Assembly: GCF_012933365.1 (NCBI RefSeq)
Contig: NZ_JABBVZ010000001.1
Coordinates: forward strand, 1 to 64,000
Length of the DNA: 64,000 bases
Direction of reading: 5' to 3'
DNA from: Sulfobacillus harzensis
Lineage (GTDB): Bacteria; Bacillota; Sulfobacillia; Sulfobacillales; Sulfobacillaceae
In this document: positions 49,741 through 59,252 of the stretch, one piece after another
How positions within the stretch are numbered: the first letter of the stretch is position 1
How the letters are laid out: the number at the start of each line of letters is the position of its first letter
Program-made: the position numbers and the translations under genes
The notes under the pieces: generated by a model
Told to the model about the DNA's origin: nothing
What the model saw: only the letters and a program-made list of their open reading frames with translations
The model's database searches: none

Positions 49741-50907
49741 ATGTACGGATTGTCTGACGAACAGCAATTATTCCGGGAGACAGTACGGCGGCTGGCTCAG
49801 GAGCGGGTCTTGCCGCGGGCGGCAGATATTGATCGGACGGGCGAGTTTCCATGGGATATCGCCGAGTTGTTTTCCGAATACGGGCTGATTGGGGTGGGCA
49901 TGCCCGAAGATTTGGGCGGCGGGGGCGCCGATCTGTTGACGTTTTGTCTGGCGGTCGAAGAAGTGGCCCGCGTGTGCGCCACCTCAAGCCTCATTATTGC
50001 CGCTCAGCATTTAGGGGCAATGCCCATCTTGGTGGCGGGAAGTCCGGAGCAAAAGCAGCGGTTCATCCCCGACATTGCGAGCGGCAAAAAGCTGTCAGCG
50101 TTCGCCCTGACGGAGCCGGAAGCCGGATCTGATGCGGGGGGAACCAAGACCCGGGCCATAAAAGACGGGAGCAAGTACCGCATTTCCGGCACCAAAGTGT
50201 TCATCACAAATGGGGGGCTGGCCAAGTCGGTGGTAGTGTTTGCGTCCACGGATCCGAGCCAAGGGGTGCGAGGCATTTCAGCCTTTGTGGTGGATGGCGA
50301 GTCCAGCGGCCTGTCCGTGGGGCGCATTGAGGAGAAGATGGGGATTCGCGGCTCCCAGACGGCGCAGCTCAATTTTGATGACGTGGTGGTTCCTCAAGAG
50401 AATCTCTTGGGAGGCGAGGGTGAAGGATTCAAAATTGCCATGCGCACCCTCGACCGCACCCGTCCCGGCATTGCCGCTCAGGCCTTAGGAATTGCGCAAG
50501 GGGCACTGGATGTGACCATCGAGCATTTGAAACAACGCCGCCAGTTTGGTCGTCCCCTCATTGAGCAGGAAGCCATTCAGTTTATGTTGGCTGATATGGA
50601 GACGCAAATCGAGGCCAGTCGCCACCTGCTCTACAAAGCGGCAACGGTTGTCGAAACGGCGGGCTTTGAGGCGGTTTCCTCGCCGGAGGTGACGCGTTAT
50701 TCGGCCATGGCGAAGCTGATGTGCTCCGATACCGCCATGCGGGTGACCACGGATGCGGTGCAGCTCTTTGGGGGATACGGCTACGTTCGGGATTATCCGG
50801 TCGAGCGCATGATGCGCGACGCGAAAATTACACAAATTTATGAGGGGACCAACCAGATCCAGCGGTTGGTGATTTTTCGCAATTTGTTGCAAAAGGAGAA
50901 CATCTAA
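49741..50907 (+). CDS. Acyl-CoA dehydrogenase
   Basis: 388 residues, standard length. Conserved features: [18 protein letters not shown] in the FAD/substrate part, [26 protein letters not shown] and the catalytic Glu368 in YEGTNQIQ. It oxidises acyl-CoA thioesters to trans-2-enoyl-CoA using FAD and passes electrons to ETF. Specificity (short-chain, butyryl or isovaleryl) cannot be decided. ATG 49741 begins the conserved [14 protein letters not shown] start; a GAGAGGGG ribosome-binding site lies about 10 bases upstream. Confidence 0.92.
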   Translation: MYGLSDEQQLFRETVRRLAQERVLPRAADIDRTGEFPWDIAELFSEYGLIGVGMPEDLGGGGADLLTFCLAVEEVARVCATSSLIIAAQHLGAMPILVAGSPEQKQRFIPDIASGKKLSAFALTEPEAGSDAGGTKTRAIKDGSKYRISGTKVFITNGGLAKSVVVFASTDPSQGVRGISAFVVDGESSGLSVGRIEEKMGIRGSQTAQLNFDDVVVPQENLLGGEGEGFKIAMRTLDRTRPGIAAQALGIAQGALDVTIEHLKQRRQFGRPLIEQEAIQFMLADMETQIEASRHLLYKAATVVETAGFEAVSSPEVTRYSAMAKLMCSDTAMRVTTDAVQLFGGYGYVRDYPVERMMRDAKITQIYEGTNQIQRLVIFRNLLQKENI

Positions 50908-50909
50908 GC

Positions 50910-52208
50910 ATGGAGCGCTACGCCATCCGAGAGTTGGCCCACCATATTGGAGAAACCGTGGAATTGAACGGCTGGTTGACCCATCTTCGGTCCTCGGGCA
51001 AGATTCACTTCCTCATTTTGCGTGACGGAACCGGTGAGGTGCAGTTGGTCCTCAAAGAGGGGGGCAATGGATTTCAACTCCGTGGAATTGAGCGGCTGGC
51101 TGACCTCGAGCAGGAGAGTGCATTGCGCGTGGAGGGACGGGTGCGCGAGGATCGGCGCGCGCCCTCGGGGGTAGAAATTGACGGCGTCGTGGTGGAACGG
51201 ACGGCGCCGAGTCCCGAATATCCTATCCAACCTAAAGAACACGGGGTCGACTTTTTGATGGAGCACCGCCATTTATGGGTGCGCAGCTCGCGCCAAGCCG
51301 CCATCTTGCGGATTCGGGCGCGCATCATCCACGCCTTGCGCAACTTTTTGGACGAGCATGGCTTCATCGTGGCCGATCCGCCCATTATTACTCCGGCAGC
51401 AGCCGAAGGAACCACCACCTTGTTTGGCATTGACTACTTTGGCGACCCCGCCTATCTGTCGCAATCCGGCCAACTGTACATGGAGGCGCTGGCCATGGCC
51501 CTAGGCCGCGTTTACTCCTTTGGCCCCACGTTTCGAGCGGAAAAGTCCAAAACTCGGCGCCATCTGACCGAATTCTGGATGCTGGAGCCGGAGATGGCGT
51601 TTTGCGAATTTGAGGAAAGTCTCGAGTGGCAGGAACAGTTGTTGTCGGCCGTGGTGCAAGATGTTCTGGTTCATTCGGCAGGGGACTTGCGACTGCTGGA
51701 ACGGGACATTGCCAGCTTAGCACGGGTTCGCGCTCCCTTCCCGCGCATCACCTATGACCAGGCCCTGGAGCGGCTAAGAGAGGTCGGACTCGGTCTCGAG
51801 TGGGGTGAAGACTTGGGGGCCCCGCATGAGACAGCCCTGGCCGCAATGTTTGACAAGCCGGTTTTTTTAACACACTTTCCGGCCAAGATTAAGGCCTTTT
51901 ATATGCAGCCGGACCGTCAGCGGCCGGAGGTGGTGCTGGCCGCCGATTTACTGGCGCCGGAGGGCTACGGAGAGATCATTGGCGGGAGCCAGCGTATTCA
52001 CGATCTCGACTTACTGCTCCAACGTCTCAAGGAAAACGACATGGATCCGGCGGCTTATAGCTGGTATCTTGATTTACGACGATACGGATCAGTTCCCCAT
52101 AGTGGTTTTGGGATGGGACTAGAGCGGGTCGTGGCCTGGATTTGCGGGCTCGAGCATGTACGAGAGACCATTCCGTTTGCGCGTACATTGAATCGGGTGT
52201 GGCCTTAA
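50910..52208 (+). CDS. asnS: Asparaginyl-tRNA synthetase
   Basis: 432 residues. N-terminal OB anticodon-binding domain ([20 protein letters not shown]), then class II motifs: [20 protein letters not shown] and final [15 protein letters not shown]. The catalytic core and length match bacterial AsnS rather than AspS. It charges tRNA-Asn with asparagine for translation. ATG 50910 lies 2 bases after the acyl-CoA dehydrogenase stop with AAAGGAG inside that gene, so the two are co-transcribed, an unusual pairing. Confidence 0.93.
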   Translation: MERYAIRELAHHIGETVELNGWLTHLRSSGKIHFLILRDGTGEVQLVLKEGGNGFQLRGIERLADLEQESALRVEGRVREDRRAPSGVEIDGVVVERTAPSPEYPIQPKEHGVDFLMEHRHLWVRSSRQAAILRIRARIIHALRNFLDEHGFIVADPPIITPAAAEGTTTLFGIDYFGDPAYLSQSGQLYMEALAMALGRVYSFGPTFRAEKSKTRRHLTEFWMLEPEMAFCEFEESLEWQEQLLSAVVQDVLVHSAGDLRLLERDIASLARVRAPFPRITYDQALERLREVGLGLEWGEDLGAPHETALAAMFDKPVFLTHFPAKIKAFYMQPDRQRPEVVLAADLLAPEGYGEIIGGSQRIHDLDLLLQRLKENDMDPAAYSWYLDLRRYGSVPHSGFGMGLERVVAWICGLEHVRETIPFARTLNRVWP

Positions 52209-52244
52209 TGGCTGACCAAGCCAGAGGATGAAGGAGGGAGCGGC

Positions 52245-53189
52245 GTGGAGTCTGGGGCGTCCATGACCATCGGGGAATATCTGGCCCGATCGCGTCAGGC
52301 CCGTGATTTAACTGTGAAGGAGATTAGCCAGGATCTGCACATCCGCGAGGAGTATCTTGAAGCCCTGGAGCAGGATAACTGGGACAAGCTGCCGGGCGAG
52401 GTATACGGCCAAGGCTTTCTCCGGAGCTATGCCAAGTACTTGGACCTGGACGCGGAGCAACTGGTGCAATACCGAAAGCGTCTACATGAGAAGTTGGCAC
52501 AAGCTTCGGGGACGGAGGAGCCGCCCCGCCGCCAAGACCCGCTTCCGAGTCGGCGGCGAACCCGGGTGGCGTCCCCTCCTAGCTCGCCGCAGCGGGTTGG
52601 GCGTTCGCGGCCCGAGGTCTCATCGGGACCGATGGAGTCTGGCCGGACGGTGGCGGGCGTGGCGCTGGTCTTAGTGTTGTTGTTCGTGGCGGGCTTTTTT
52701 CTGATGAATCGGCACGGGGGACATCCCGTTGCCGTAACCGGACATGCCGCCACGGGATCCAAGACCCCGGCCCGCGGCAAGGGCAAGACCCGGGGCAAGA
52801 CCAAGACTCCGGCAAAGAGCAATGCCGGGGGCACTAAGAAACAGCACCCGCATGCCAAGACGTCCTCCACAGCGCCTCAGCCGGTCGTTCAGATGACAGC
52901 CCATAATGTCGCACAGGGGACGGCGAGCTACCAGGTGTCGGCCTCTCCGGTGACGGTGTCTTTGAGCTTTCAGGGCAAGACGTGGGTTGAAGTATGGCAG
53001 AACGGGGCCACGCAAAACCCGTACGGCACCATTTACTATGCTGGCCAAACCCTTAGCGTCACCGGGAGTTCCAGCGTCGCCGTGAAGCTCGGTACGCGCG
53101 CTGTCCTGGTCAAGGTGGACAACCAGAGCGTTCCATTGCCGGACGCGCCGACCTATCCGGTAACGCTCACCTTTAGCCATTCTTCATGA
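52245..53189 (+). CDS. RodZ-like helix-turn-helix membrane protein
   Basis: 314 residues. Residues 1-80 form a RodZ-type HTH_25 domain (TIGEYLARSRQARDLTVKEI; EVYGQGFLRSYAKYL). A membrane segment lies near 128-150 (VAGVALVLVLLFVAGFFLM). The C-terminal 100 residues are a DUF4115-like extracytoplasmic beta domain. RodZ links MreB to cell-wall synthesis. The linker is rich in Lys/Thr/Gly. GTG 52245 follows AAGGAGG; the in-frame ATG at 52263 is an alternative. It is followed by a cell-wall carboxypeptidase. Confidence 0.82.
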   Translation: MESGASMTIGEYLARSRQARDLTVKEISQDLHIREEYLEALEQDNWDKLPGEVYGQGFLRSYAKYLDLDAEQLVQYRKRLHEKLAQASGTEEPPRRQDPLPSRRRTRVASPPSSPQRVGRSRPEVSSGPMESGRTVAGVALVLVLLFVAGFFLMNRHGGHPVAVTGHAATGSKTPARGKGKTRGKTKTPAKSNAGGTKKQHPHAKTSSTAPQPVVQMTAHNVAQGTASYQVSASPVTVSLSFQGKTWVEVWQNGATQNPYGTIYYAGQTLSVTGSSSVAVKLGTRAVLVKVDNQSVPLPDAPTYPVTLTFSHSS

Positions 53190-53244
53190 GTCGTCGACAA
53201 CCGGGTCATACTAGTGAGGTCACACGAAGGAGGGACCTTCACTG

Positions 53245-54393
53245 GTGCGGATGACCCGGTTTCTTTTAGTATTTGGCGCCGTGGGTGGGGCAGCGGTCTA
53301 TGGCACGCCGGTTCTGGCGAAAACCTCCACTCCTGATCCGTCCACGCCGCCGTCTGTCAGTGCCCGAGCGGCTATTTTGGTGGATGCCCGCACGGGCGCC
53401 ATTCTCTACGAAAAAAACGCCTTTATGCAGTTAGACCCAGCCTCCACCACGAAGATGATGACTGCGTTGTTGGTGATTGAACATGGTGGGCTTAACCGGG
53501 TGGTCACAGTGTCTAAGCGAGCCGACTATACCCCGGGCTCCTCGCTGCACATTCAGAAAGATGAGCAATATACGCGGCTCGACTTGTTGAAAGGGCTCCT
53601 GCTCCGTTCAGGCAATGACGCGTCCGTGGCGCTGGCCGAAAGCGAAGCGGGAAGTGTCGAGAAGTTTGTCGCCGAGATGAATGTGAAGGCCCAGCAAATC
53701 GGCGCCTTTAACACCGCCTACGAAAATCCCAATGGGTTGACCAAACCCGGTCACTATAGCTCGGCCTACGACTTGGCCCTCATCGCCCGGACGGCGCTTC
53801 GCTACCCGCTTTTTCGGGAGATTGTCAAAAGTTCCGAGGCGCAGGTCACAGAGTTGAAGCGCCACCGCTCCCGGACGATTCACAGCACCAACCAGTTGCT
53901 GTATGGGTTCCCAGGGGGCGATGGAGTCAAGACCGGGACCACGGACGCAGCGGGCAAATGTCTGGTGGGCTCGGCCACCCGCGATGGTCGCCAACTAATT
54001 GCCGTAGTGCTGAATAGTGGCAACCGCTATGGCGATGCCTCGCGGCTTTTAAACTATGGATTTCGGGAATGGTCGTTGGTTGAGGCGGTGCCTGCCAACA
54101 AGCGGCTCGCGGAAGCGGAGGTCCGGAGAGGACAGATTCAGACGGTCGGTCTGGAGACTCGGCGTCCGGTGTGGGTGGATGTCCCGGTGGGGGGAACCTA
54201 CCAAGTGTATCTGGCCGCGCCCCGGGTGTTGTCCGCGCCCGTGGATCGAAAAAAGGCGGCCGGATTTGCCAGCGTGGAGGTGGCGGGGCAGCCGCCAGCC
54301 CGCCAGGCGCTCTACCCGCGCCGTACCATCAAGGCTGCGTCCGCTCCGCGTCGGCTGTGGCGACACCTCTTTGGCCGTCGTCACCCGCGATAG
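53245..54393 (+). CDS. D-alanyl-D-alanine carboxypeptidase (DacF-like)
   Basis: 382 residues. Signal peptide (residues 1-26, MTRFLLVFGAVGGAAVYG), then the serine penicillin-binding fold: Ser67-x-x-Lys70 (STTK), Ser122-Gly-Asn124 (SGN) and Lys229-Thr-Gly (KTG). The C-terminal PBP5-type domain follows. It trims the terminal D-Ala of peptidoglycan pentapeptides; DacF-type enzymes act in vegetative or spore cortex wall. GTG 53245 follows AAGGAGG. The 3' end overlaps the convergent deacetylase by 13 bases. Confidence 0.9.
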   Translation: MRMTRFLLVFGAVGGAAVYGTPVLAKTSTPDPSTPPSVSARAAILVDARTGAILYEKNAFMQLDPASTTKMMTALLVIEHGGLNRVVTVSKRADYTPGSSLHIQKDEQYTRLDLLKGLLLRSGNDASVALAESEAGSVEKFVAEMNVKAQQIGAFNTAYENPNGLTKPGHYSSAYDLALIARTALRYPLFREIVKSSEAQVTELKRHRSRTIHSTNQLLYGFPGGDGVKTGTTDAAGKCLVGSATRDGRQLIAVVLNSGNRYGDASRLLNYGFREWSLVEAVPANKRLAEAEVRRGQIQTVGLETRRPVWVDVPVGGTYQVYLAAPRVLSAPVDRKKAAGFASVEVAGQPPARQALYPRRTIKAASAPRRLWRHLFGRRHPR

Positions 54394-55145
54394 TTGGGGG
54401 TGCCGTACGTCAAGAGCTTCTTCATGGTCACCAAGGTATACCCTTTTTGGCGCAAGTCCTGAATGATGGTGGGCAAAGCCAAATCCGTCTGTTTGCAGGT
54501 ATCCGAGGCATGAAGCAGCACGATGTCTCCCGGATGGATTCGTGTCACTACGCGCCGGATGATGGTGCTGACGCCGGGATTCATCCAGTCTAAGGAGTCC
54601 GTGCCCCAGGTGACGGTGGTGTAGCCCACCGCTTTGGCGGCGGCGATGGTGCGCGGGCTAAAGTCACCATTAGGCGGGCGGACGAAGGTGGGGCGATGGC
54701 CCGTGATTTGCTCGATGGCCTGGTTGGCTTTCATAATGTTTTCTTGAACACCGCTGTTGCTGAGCCCGGTATAGTTCACGTGCGCCCACCCGTGGGACTC
54801 GACTTCGTAGCCTTTGTCAGCCATTTCCTTGACGAGCGCGGCATTTTGCTTCGCCCAGGGACCAGAGACAAAGAATGTCGCCGGGACGTGGTCCTTCTCC
54901 AGGATGGCAAATACCTTTTGCGGCATTTTTGTCCCCCAGGAGATATCGAAGGTGAGCGCTGCGACTTTCTGATTAGTGACCACATCGCGGAGCGAATACC
55001 GATCTTGCGGGGCCACCGATGCCGTGACAGGCATGTTGGGTCCCGGGTTGGAGATGACAACGATCGCCATCACGGTCAGCGCGACCATCACGGCCGTGGT
55101 AACCAGGCGTCTCAGCCAAAGATGGGGAACGGTTACGAATCGCAC
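54381..55145 (-). CDS. Polysaccharide deacetylase (PdaB-like)
   Basis: 254 residues from GTG 55145. N-terminal membrane anchor (TAVMVALTVMAIVVIS) and a NodB domain with ALTFDISWGTKMPQ, VESHGWAHVNYT, FVRPPNGDFS and HPGDIVLLHASDTCKQT. The FDISWG motif (in place of FDDG) is the PdaB-type variant found in sporulation-linked deacetylases. It modifies peptidoglycan or related glycans at the outer membrane face. Next to the carboxypeptidase, suggesting a cell-wall cluster. Confidence 0.85.
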   Translation of the reverse strand: MRFVTVPHLWLRRLVTTAVMVALTVMAIVVISNPGPNMPVTASVAPQDRYSLRDVVTNQKVAALTFDISWGTKMPQKVFAILEKDHVPATFFVSGPWAKQNAALVKEMADKGYEVESHGWAHVNYTGLSNSGVQENIMKANQAIEQITGHRPTFVRPPNGDFSPRTIAAAKAVGYTTVTWGTDSLDWMNPGVSTIIRRVVTRIHPGDIVLLHASDTCKQTDLALPTIIQDLRQKGYTLVTMKKLLTYGTPNYRG

Positions 55146-55296
55146 CCTAAGCCCTCCTCGCCATTTGCTGTAGTCTACGTCTAGGTTGTCTCCCCAAGAA
55201 CTCTTGTCTTCCCGCCATTTATTGGGAAAAGTTCCGGGCCTTGGCCTTTCCTTTCGGCGACGGGTAGGCTATCATAGCGGGCGAGGTGATATACAG

Positions 55297-56610
55297 GTGG
55301 CCGCGAAGGTGGGTATGGTCAGCCTGGGCTGCCCGAAGAATCGGGTGGACTCTGAGGTGATGTTGGGTTTGCTGGAGGACGCGGGATATCAATTGACGCC
55401 CGAGGCCGACCAGGCGGAGGTTTTGATTGTCAACACCTGTGGCTTCATTGATGCCGCTAAGCAGGAATCCATCGATACCATTTTGGAAATGAACCAGTAT
55501 CGCGAGACTGGCCAATTGAAGGCTCTGGTCATGGCCGGCTGTTTGTCGCAGCGATATCAGCAGCACTTATGGGATCAATTGCCCGAAGTGGACGCGATGG
55601 TGGGGACGGGAGAATTTCACCGCATCGTCGAAGCCGTCGAAGGGGCCTTGCATGGGAGCCGGCCAGGATTTTGGGGCGAGATGCCGGTTAGCGGTATGGA
55701 GCGCCCGCGACGCTTGACCACCCCGTCGTATACGGCCTATCTCAAAATTGCCGAGGGGTGCGATCATTCGTGTGCTTTTTGCGCCATCCCGCAAATGCGT
55801 GGCGGCTATCGAAGCCGGCCCTTGGCGGATATTGTTGCTGAAGCGCGCCGGTTGGTTAGCCAAGGGGTACGGGAACTGGTGCTAATCGCCCAAGATTCGA
55901 CCATTTGGGGTCATGACTTGTATGGCCATCCCCAGTTGCCGCGGCTGCTCTACGCGCTTCAGGAAATTCCGGATTTGCTGTTTGTTCGGCTCATGTACAG
56001 CTATCCCACCCAGATTACCCCCGAATTGGTAACGGCCATGCGGGATTTACCGGTGGTGGCGCCTTATTTGGATATGCCGCTTCAGCATGCCCATCCGGAT
56101 TTGCTCAAGACCATGGGTCGGCCCTTTCGTCGGGAAAAAACCGAACGGGTGCTGAATATGGTGCGCGACGCCATTCCTGATGTGACCCTTCGTACCACCT
56201 TTATCGTCGGATTTCCCGGTGAAACCGACGAGCACTTTGCCGCTCTCTTGGACTTTATTGAATCCATGCGCTTTGATCATGTGGGCGTGTTCACGTATTC
56301 CCCAGAAGAAGGCACCCGGGCGGAACCGATGGGCGATCCGGTCCCCGATGAGGTGAAGCAAAAGCGCCGTCGGGAGGCCATGCTGTTGCAGCGGCGGCTG
56401 GTCAGCTCTGTGCGCGGCCGCCACATAGGCCGGGTGATGCCCATCATTATCGAGGAGACGGGGACGACGGTCAGCGTGGGACGGGGACCGACTGACGCGC
56501 CCGGAATTGACGGAGTAACGTACGTACGCGGTCAGTTTCCCGTAGGAACTGTGGTGCCGGCGCGCATTAGTGGAGTAAAGGAGTATGATCTCGTGGCGGA
56601 ACCGGTGTGA
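55297..56610 (+). CDS. rimO: Ribosomal protein S12 methylthiotransferase RimO
   Basis: 437 residues. Starts at GTG 55297 (AGGTGAT six bases upstream) so that the N-terminus is VSLGCPKNRVDSE, a UPF0004 domain. Radical SAM cysteines C155-C159-C162 (CDHSCAFC), then a TRAM domain near the end (GQFPVGTVVPARISGV). RimO methylthiolates Asp88/89 of S12 using two iron-sulfur clusters. The stop overlaps pgsA (GTGA). An earlier in-frame start at 55186 would add unlike sequence. Confidence 0.92.
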   Translation: MAAKVGMVSLGCPKNRVDSEVMLGLLEDAGYQLTPEADQAEVLIVNTCGFIDAAKQESIDTILEMNQYRETGQLKALVMAGCLSQRYQQHLWDQLPEVDAMVGTGEFHRIVEAVEGALHGSRPGFWGEMPVSGMERPRRLTTPSYTAYLKIAEGCDHSCAFCAIPQMRGGYRSRPLADIVAEARRLVSQGVRELVLIAQDSTIWGHDLYGHPQLPRLLYALQEIPDLLFVRLMYSYPTQITPELVTAMRDLPVVAPYLDMPLQHAHPDLLKTMGRPFRREKTERVLNMVRDAIPDVTLRTTFIVGFPGETDEHFAALLDFIESMRFDHVGVFTYSPEEGTRAEPMGDPVPDEVKQKRRREAMLLQRRLVSSVRGRHIGRVMPIIIEETGTTVSVGRGPTDAPGIDGVTYVRGQFPVGTVVPARISGVKEYDLVAEPV

Positions 56611-57122
56611 TTAAGCTCGCCGACTGGTTTACGTTGTCACGCGTGATCTTTACGCCCCTGGTAGCAGTGATGTGGGCACTGCCGGCCCTGGTGTGGCATT
56701 GGTGGGGGCTGGGACTTTTTGTGGTTGCCGGCCTTACGGATTTTGCCGACGGCCGCATTGCCCGCGCCCGGAATGAGACAGGAAAATTTGGAAGCTACGT
56801 TGACCCGCTAGCCGACAAGATTTTGGTGTTGGGTACGGCGGCCGTTCTGATTTCGGACCACCGCTTGAGCGTGTGGTGGTTTTTTATCGTATTGATGCGA
56901 GAACTCGCTGTCACCACTTTGCGCTCGGTATTAAAACCGGGGGCTTCCATGCCTGCCAGCCGGCTGGCCAAATGGAAGACCATAACGCAGCTTTTCGCCA
57001 TTGGAGCGTCCAGCGTTTTGACGGGCCCTATCCCCGAGGTGCTGGTGGTGCTCTCCGGCATTTTGACCGTGGTGACAGGATACGAATATATTCGAGGTTA
57101 TTGGCCCAGCATTGAAATTTAA
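56607..57122 (+). CDS. pgsA: CDP-alcohol phosphatidyltransferase (PgsA-like)
   Basis: 171 residues. Motif DFADGRIAR then GSYVDPLAD, giving the DGxxAR(x8)Gx3Dx3D catalytic signature beginning near Asp45. Several membrane segments. It condenses CDP-diacylglycerol with glycerol-3-phosphate to make phosphatidylglycerol phosphate. GTG 56607 overlaps the rimO stop by four bases, the usual rimO-pgsA coupling in Firmicutes. A terminator follows at 57156. Confidence 0.9.
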   Translation: MIKLADWFTLSRVIFTPLVAVMWALPALVWHWWGLGLFVVAGLTDFADGRIARARNETGKFGSYVDPLADKILVLGTAAVLISDHRLSVWWFFIVLMRELAVTTLRSVLKPGASMPASRLAKWKTITQLFAIGASSVLTGPIPEVLVVLSGILTVVTGYEYIRGYWPSIEI

Positions 57123-57155
57123 CGTTCCGATTATTGCCAAAGAAGACAACCATTG

Positions 57156-57178
57156 ACGCGGCGGAAGCCGCGTTCTTT
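57156..57178 (+). terminator. Terminator after pgsA
   Basis: ACGCGGC / GCCGCGT hairpin with GGAA loop followed by TCTTTAT, 34 bases after pgsA. It also precedes the extended -10 promoter of the next gene, so it separates the two transcripts. Confidence 0.7.
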
Positions 57179-57179
57179 A

Positions 57180-57188
57180 TGTTATACT
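57180..57188 (+). promoter_or_regulatory. Extended -10 promoter of the FtsH-like pair
   Basis: TGTTATACT (TGn + TATACT), 42 bases before the ATG at 57231. No -35 box can be named. It would transcribe the small membrane protein and the FtsH-like gene downstream. Confidence 0.55.
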
Positions 57189-57230
57189 GCCGAACGATTG
57201 GTCAGCGTATGCATCCAAAGGAGGCGCCTT

Positions 57231-57752
57231 ATGCAGGTTTCCGCTAAACAATTTTTTACAGCTCTCATTACGATGATTTGTACCCTGGGCGTCCTCTTCG
57301 GGGCTCAACGGCTGTATCAAAAGACGATCGTGCAGTCGCCTCTGGTTGCCACCCTCGGCTCCATTGGCGGGGTGCGCTCGGCTCAGATGAAAAATGGCAC
57401 CGTCACCGTCAAGGTGAAACCCGGGGCCGATCTCATGAGCGTGTACCGTGCGGTCTACGAGGCTGCTGATGCGCGGCTTGGGCATCCTCCGACGGCGATT
57501 GTGTTTGCGAGTCATGCCAATTCCCGCCTCAATGCGGTGTCAGAGAGCGCCTCGTTTATGGTCGCGCAGGGGGAAGCCACCGGGCAGTACATTGCTATGG
57601 AAAGCAACATCCAGAAATTAGCCGCGTCGCATGGCGCCACGGCTCGGGTGGAGCTTGGGACCCATCATTTGTATTTAACCTTTAGGCAAGGGAGCTCGGT
57701 GTTGTACCAGGTGGTGCCGGTAACGATTGGAGGGACAAGCCATGCGTCTTAG
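57231..57752 (+). CDS. Membrane-anchored extracytoplasmic protein upstream of FtsH-like gene
   Basis: 173 residues with an N-terminal membrane segment (FFTALITMICTLGVLFGA) and a soluble domain of alternating strands and helices (VRSAQMKNGTVTVKVKPGA; SVYRAVYEAADARLG). ATG 57231 is preceded by AAAGGAGG. The last bases overlap the FtsH-like gene, so it is coupled to it. No known family. It could supply the extracytoplasmic domain that the FtsH-like protein lacks; inference only. Confidence 0.65.
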   Translation: MQVSAKQFFTALITMICTLGVLFGAQRLYQKTIVQSPLVATLGSIGGVRSAQMKNGTVTVKVKPGADLMSVYRAVYEAADARLGHPPTAIVFASHANSRLNAVSESASFMVAQGEATGQYIAMESNIQKLAASHGATARVELGTHHLYLTFRQGSSVLYQVVPVTIGGTSHAS

Positions 57753-59211
57753 AGAAATGGCCATCGGGGCCGCCGTTGCCCTCGTCGTCTTCTTGGGCGT
57801 GAACGGTGTCGACGTGTGGCCGCTGGTGCTGCTCGCCGCGCTGGTCGGGGTGGTGTTTGCCACCGGACTCCGCCATCGCCTAAACCTTGGCCAAAGCCGC
57901 AAAGTCGAAGTGGGGACGCGGTCGGTGGTGTCGTTCCAGGACATTGGGGGCCAGAACACGGCCAAGAATGAGTTAATGGAGGCCTTGGAATTTGTTTTGC
58001 GGCCCGCTGACATGGAACGATTGGGCATCCGTCCATTGAAGGGGATTCTATTAACCGGTCCTCCGGGAACTGGGAAGACGCTTTTGGCTAAAGCGGCAGC
58101 CAACTATACCGACTCCATCTTTATGGCGGCATCGGGTTCGGAGTTTGTGGAGATGTATGCCGGCGTGGGAGCTCAGCGTGTGCGCCAATTGTTCCGTGAC
58201 GCCCGACAAGTGGCGCGTAAGGAGAATCTCTCCTCGGCGATTATCTTTATTGACGAGATTGAAGTGATGGCGGGTCGCCGGGGTCAGCACCAAAGTCACC
58301 TGGAGTACGACCAGACACTCAATCAGCTGTTGGTGGAGATGGACGGCATGAGCACTACCGAAGATGTTCGTATTTTGGTGATGGCCGCCACCAACCGCGC
58401 CGATTTGATTGACCCGGCCCTTCTTCGTCCGGGACGCTTCGACCGGACGGTACGGGTGGATTTGCCTGACCGTCAAGGTCGGGAGGCCATTTTGATGTTG
58501 CATACGCGCAACAAGCCGCTGGCGGCGGGGGTGGATCTCGGTCAGATCGCGCTAGAAACCTTTGGATTTTCCGGGGCACATCTTGAGAGCGTGTGCAACG
58601 AAGCGGCGATTTTAGCACTTCGCGAAGAAGCTGAGGCTGTCACCCATCAACACTTTAAGGCGGCCATTGACAAAGTGCTCTTAGGCGAAAAGCTGGATCG
58701 CCATCTTGACCGGCAAGAGCTCTATCGCGTCGCGATTCATGAGGGGGGCCACGCCATCGTCGGGGAATTGGTCAACCCCGGATCGGTGGCTTCCATTACC
58801 ATTGCCCCGCGCGGGATGGCTTTAGGTTTTGTGCGCCAGGCGCCCGATGACGACCGCCTCTTGCAAACGGTCTCGGAACTAAAAAAGGACATCGCGGTGT
58901 GTCTCGCTGGGTCCACCGCCGAGCGGCTCCTCTTAGGCGAGCAAAGTACGGGGGCGGCCAACGACTTTGAGAAGGCCTGGGATATCGCCCGTCGCATGGT
59001 GACTGCGGGATTGTCCTCCCTGGGTGTGGTGCACGAAGAGGCTCTATCGCCGGAGGCGCTGTATCAGACGGTGCAGGAGATTATCCGGGACAGCCAGGAA
59101 GAGGTTGATCACCTGATTTCGAGTCAGGAAGAAGCCATTCGTCGGCTGGCCGACCTGTTGATGGAGAATGAAACCCTTCCCGGCGAGCGCGTTCGGGAAT
59201 TGGTGGCCTAA
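57742..59211 (+). CDS. Short FtsH-like AAA+ metalloprotease
   Basis: 489 residues, shorter than typical FtsH (about 610-640). Two adjacent membrane segments lie in residues 5-45 with almost no extracytoplasmic domain between them. AAA+ Walker A at 106-113 (GPPGTGKT), Walker B IIFIDEIE and ATNRADLIDPALLRPGRFD (SRH region). M41 peptidase with HEGGH, His333-Glu334-His337, and Asp408 as likely third ligand. Degrades membrane or soluble substrates. It overlaps the preceding membrane protein by 11 bases. Confidence 0.85.
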   Translation: MRLREMAIGAAVALVVFLGVNGVDVWPLVLLAALVGVVFATGLRHRLNLGQSRKVEVGTRSVVSFQDIGGQNTAKNELMEALEFVLRPADMERLGIRPLKGILLTGPPGTGKTLLAKAAANYTDSIFMAASGSEFVEMYAGVGAQRVRQLFRDARQVARKENLSSAIIFIDEIEVMAGRRGQHQSHLEYDQTLNQLLVEMDGMSTTEDVRILVMAATNRADLIDPALLRPGRFDRTVRVDLPDRQGREAILMLHTRNKPLAAGVDLGQIALETFGFSGAHLESVCNEAAILALREEAEAVTHQHFKAAIDKVLLGEKLDRHLDRQELYRVAIHEGGHAIVGELVNPGSVASITIAPRGMALGFVRQAPDDDRLLQTVSELKKDIAVCLAGSTAERLLLGEQSTGAANDFEKAWDIARRMVTAGLSSLGVVHEEALSPEALYQTVQEIIRDSQEEVDHLISSQEEAIRRLADLLMENETLPGERVRELVA

Positions 59212-59219
59212 CCGCAACG

Positions 59220-59248
59220 GCTGCTCTCGGAAAACCTCCGAGAGCAGC
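59220..59248. terminator. Hairpin between convergent FtsH-like and GNAT genes
   Basis: Perfect 11-bp stem GCTGCTCTCGG / CCGAGAGCAGC with a seven-base loop. No T-run follows on either side, but its position between two convergent stops suggests a bidirectional terminator. Confidence 0.6.
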
Positions 59249-59252
59249 TGTA

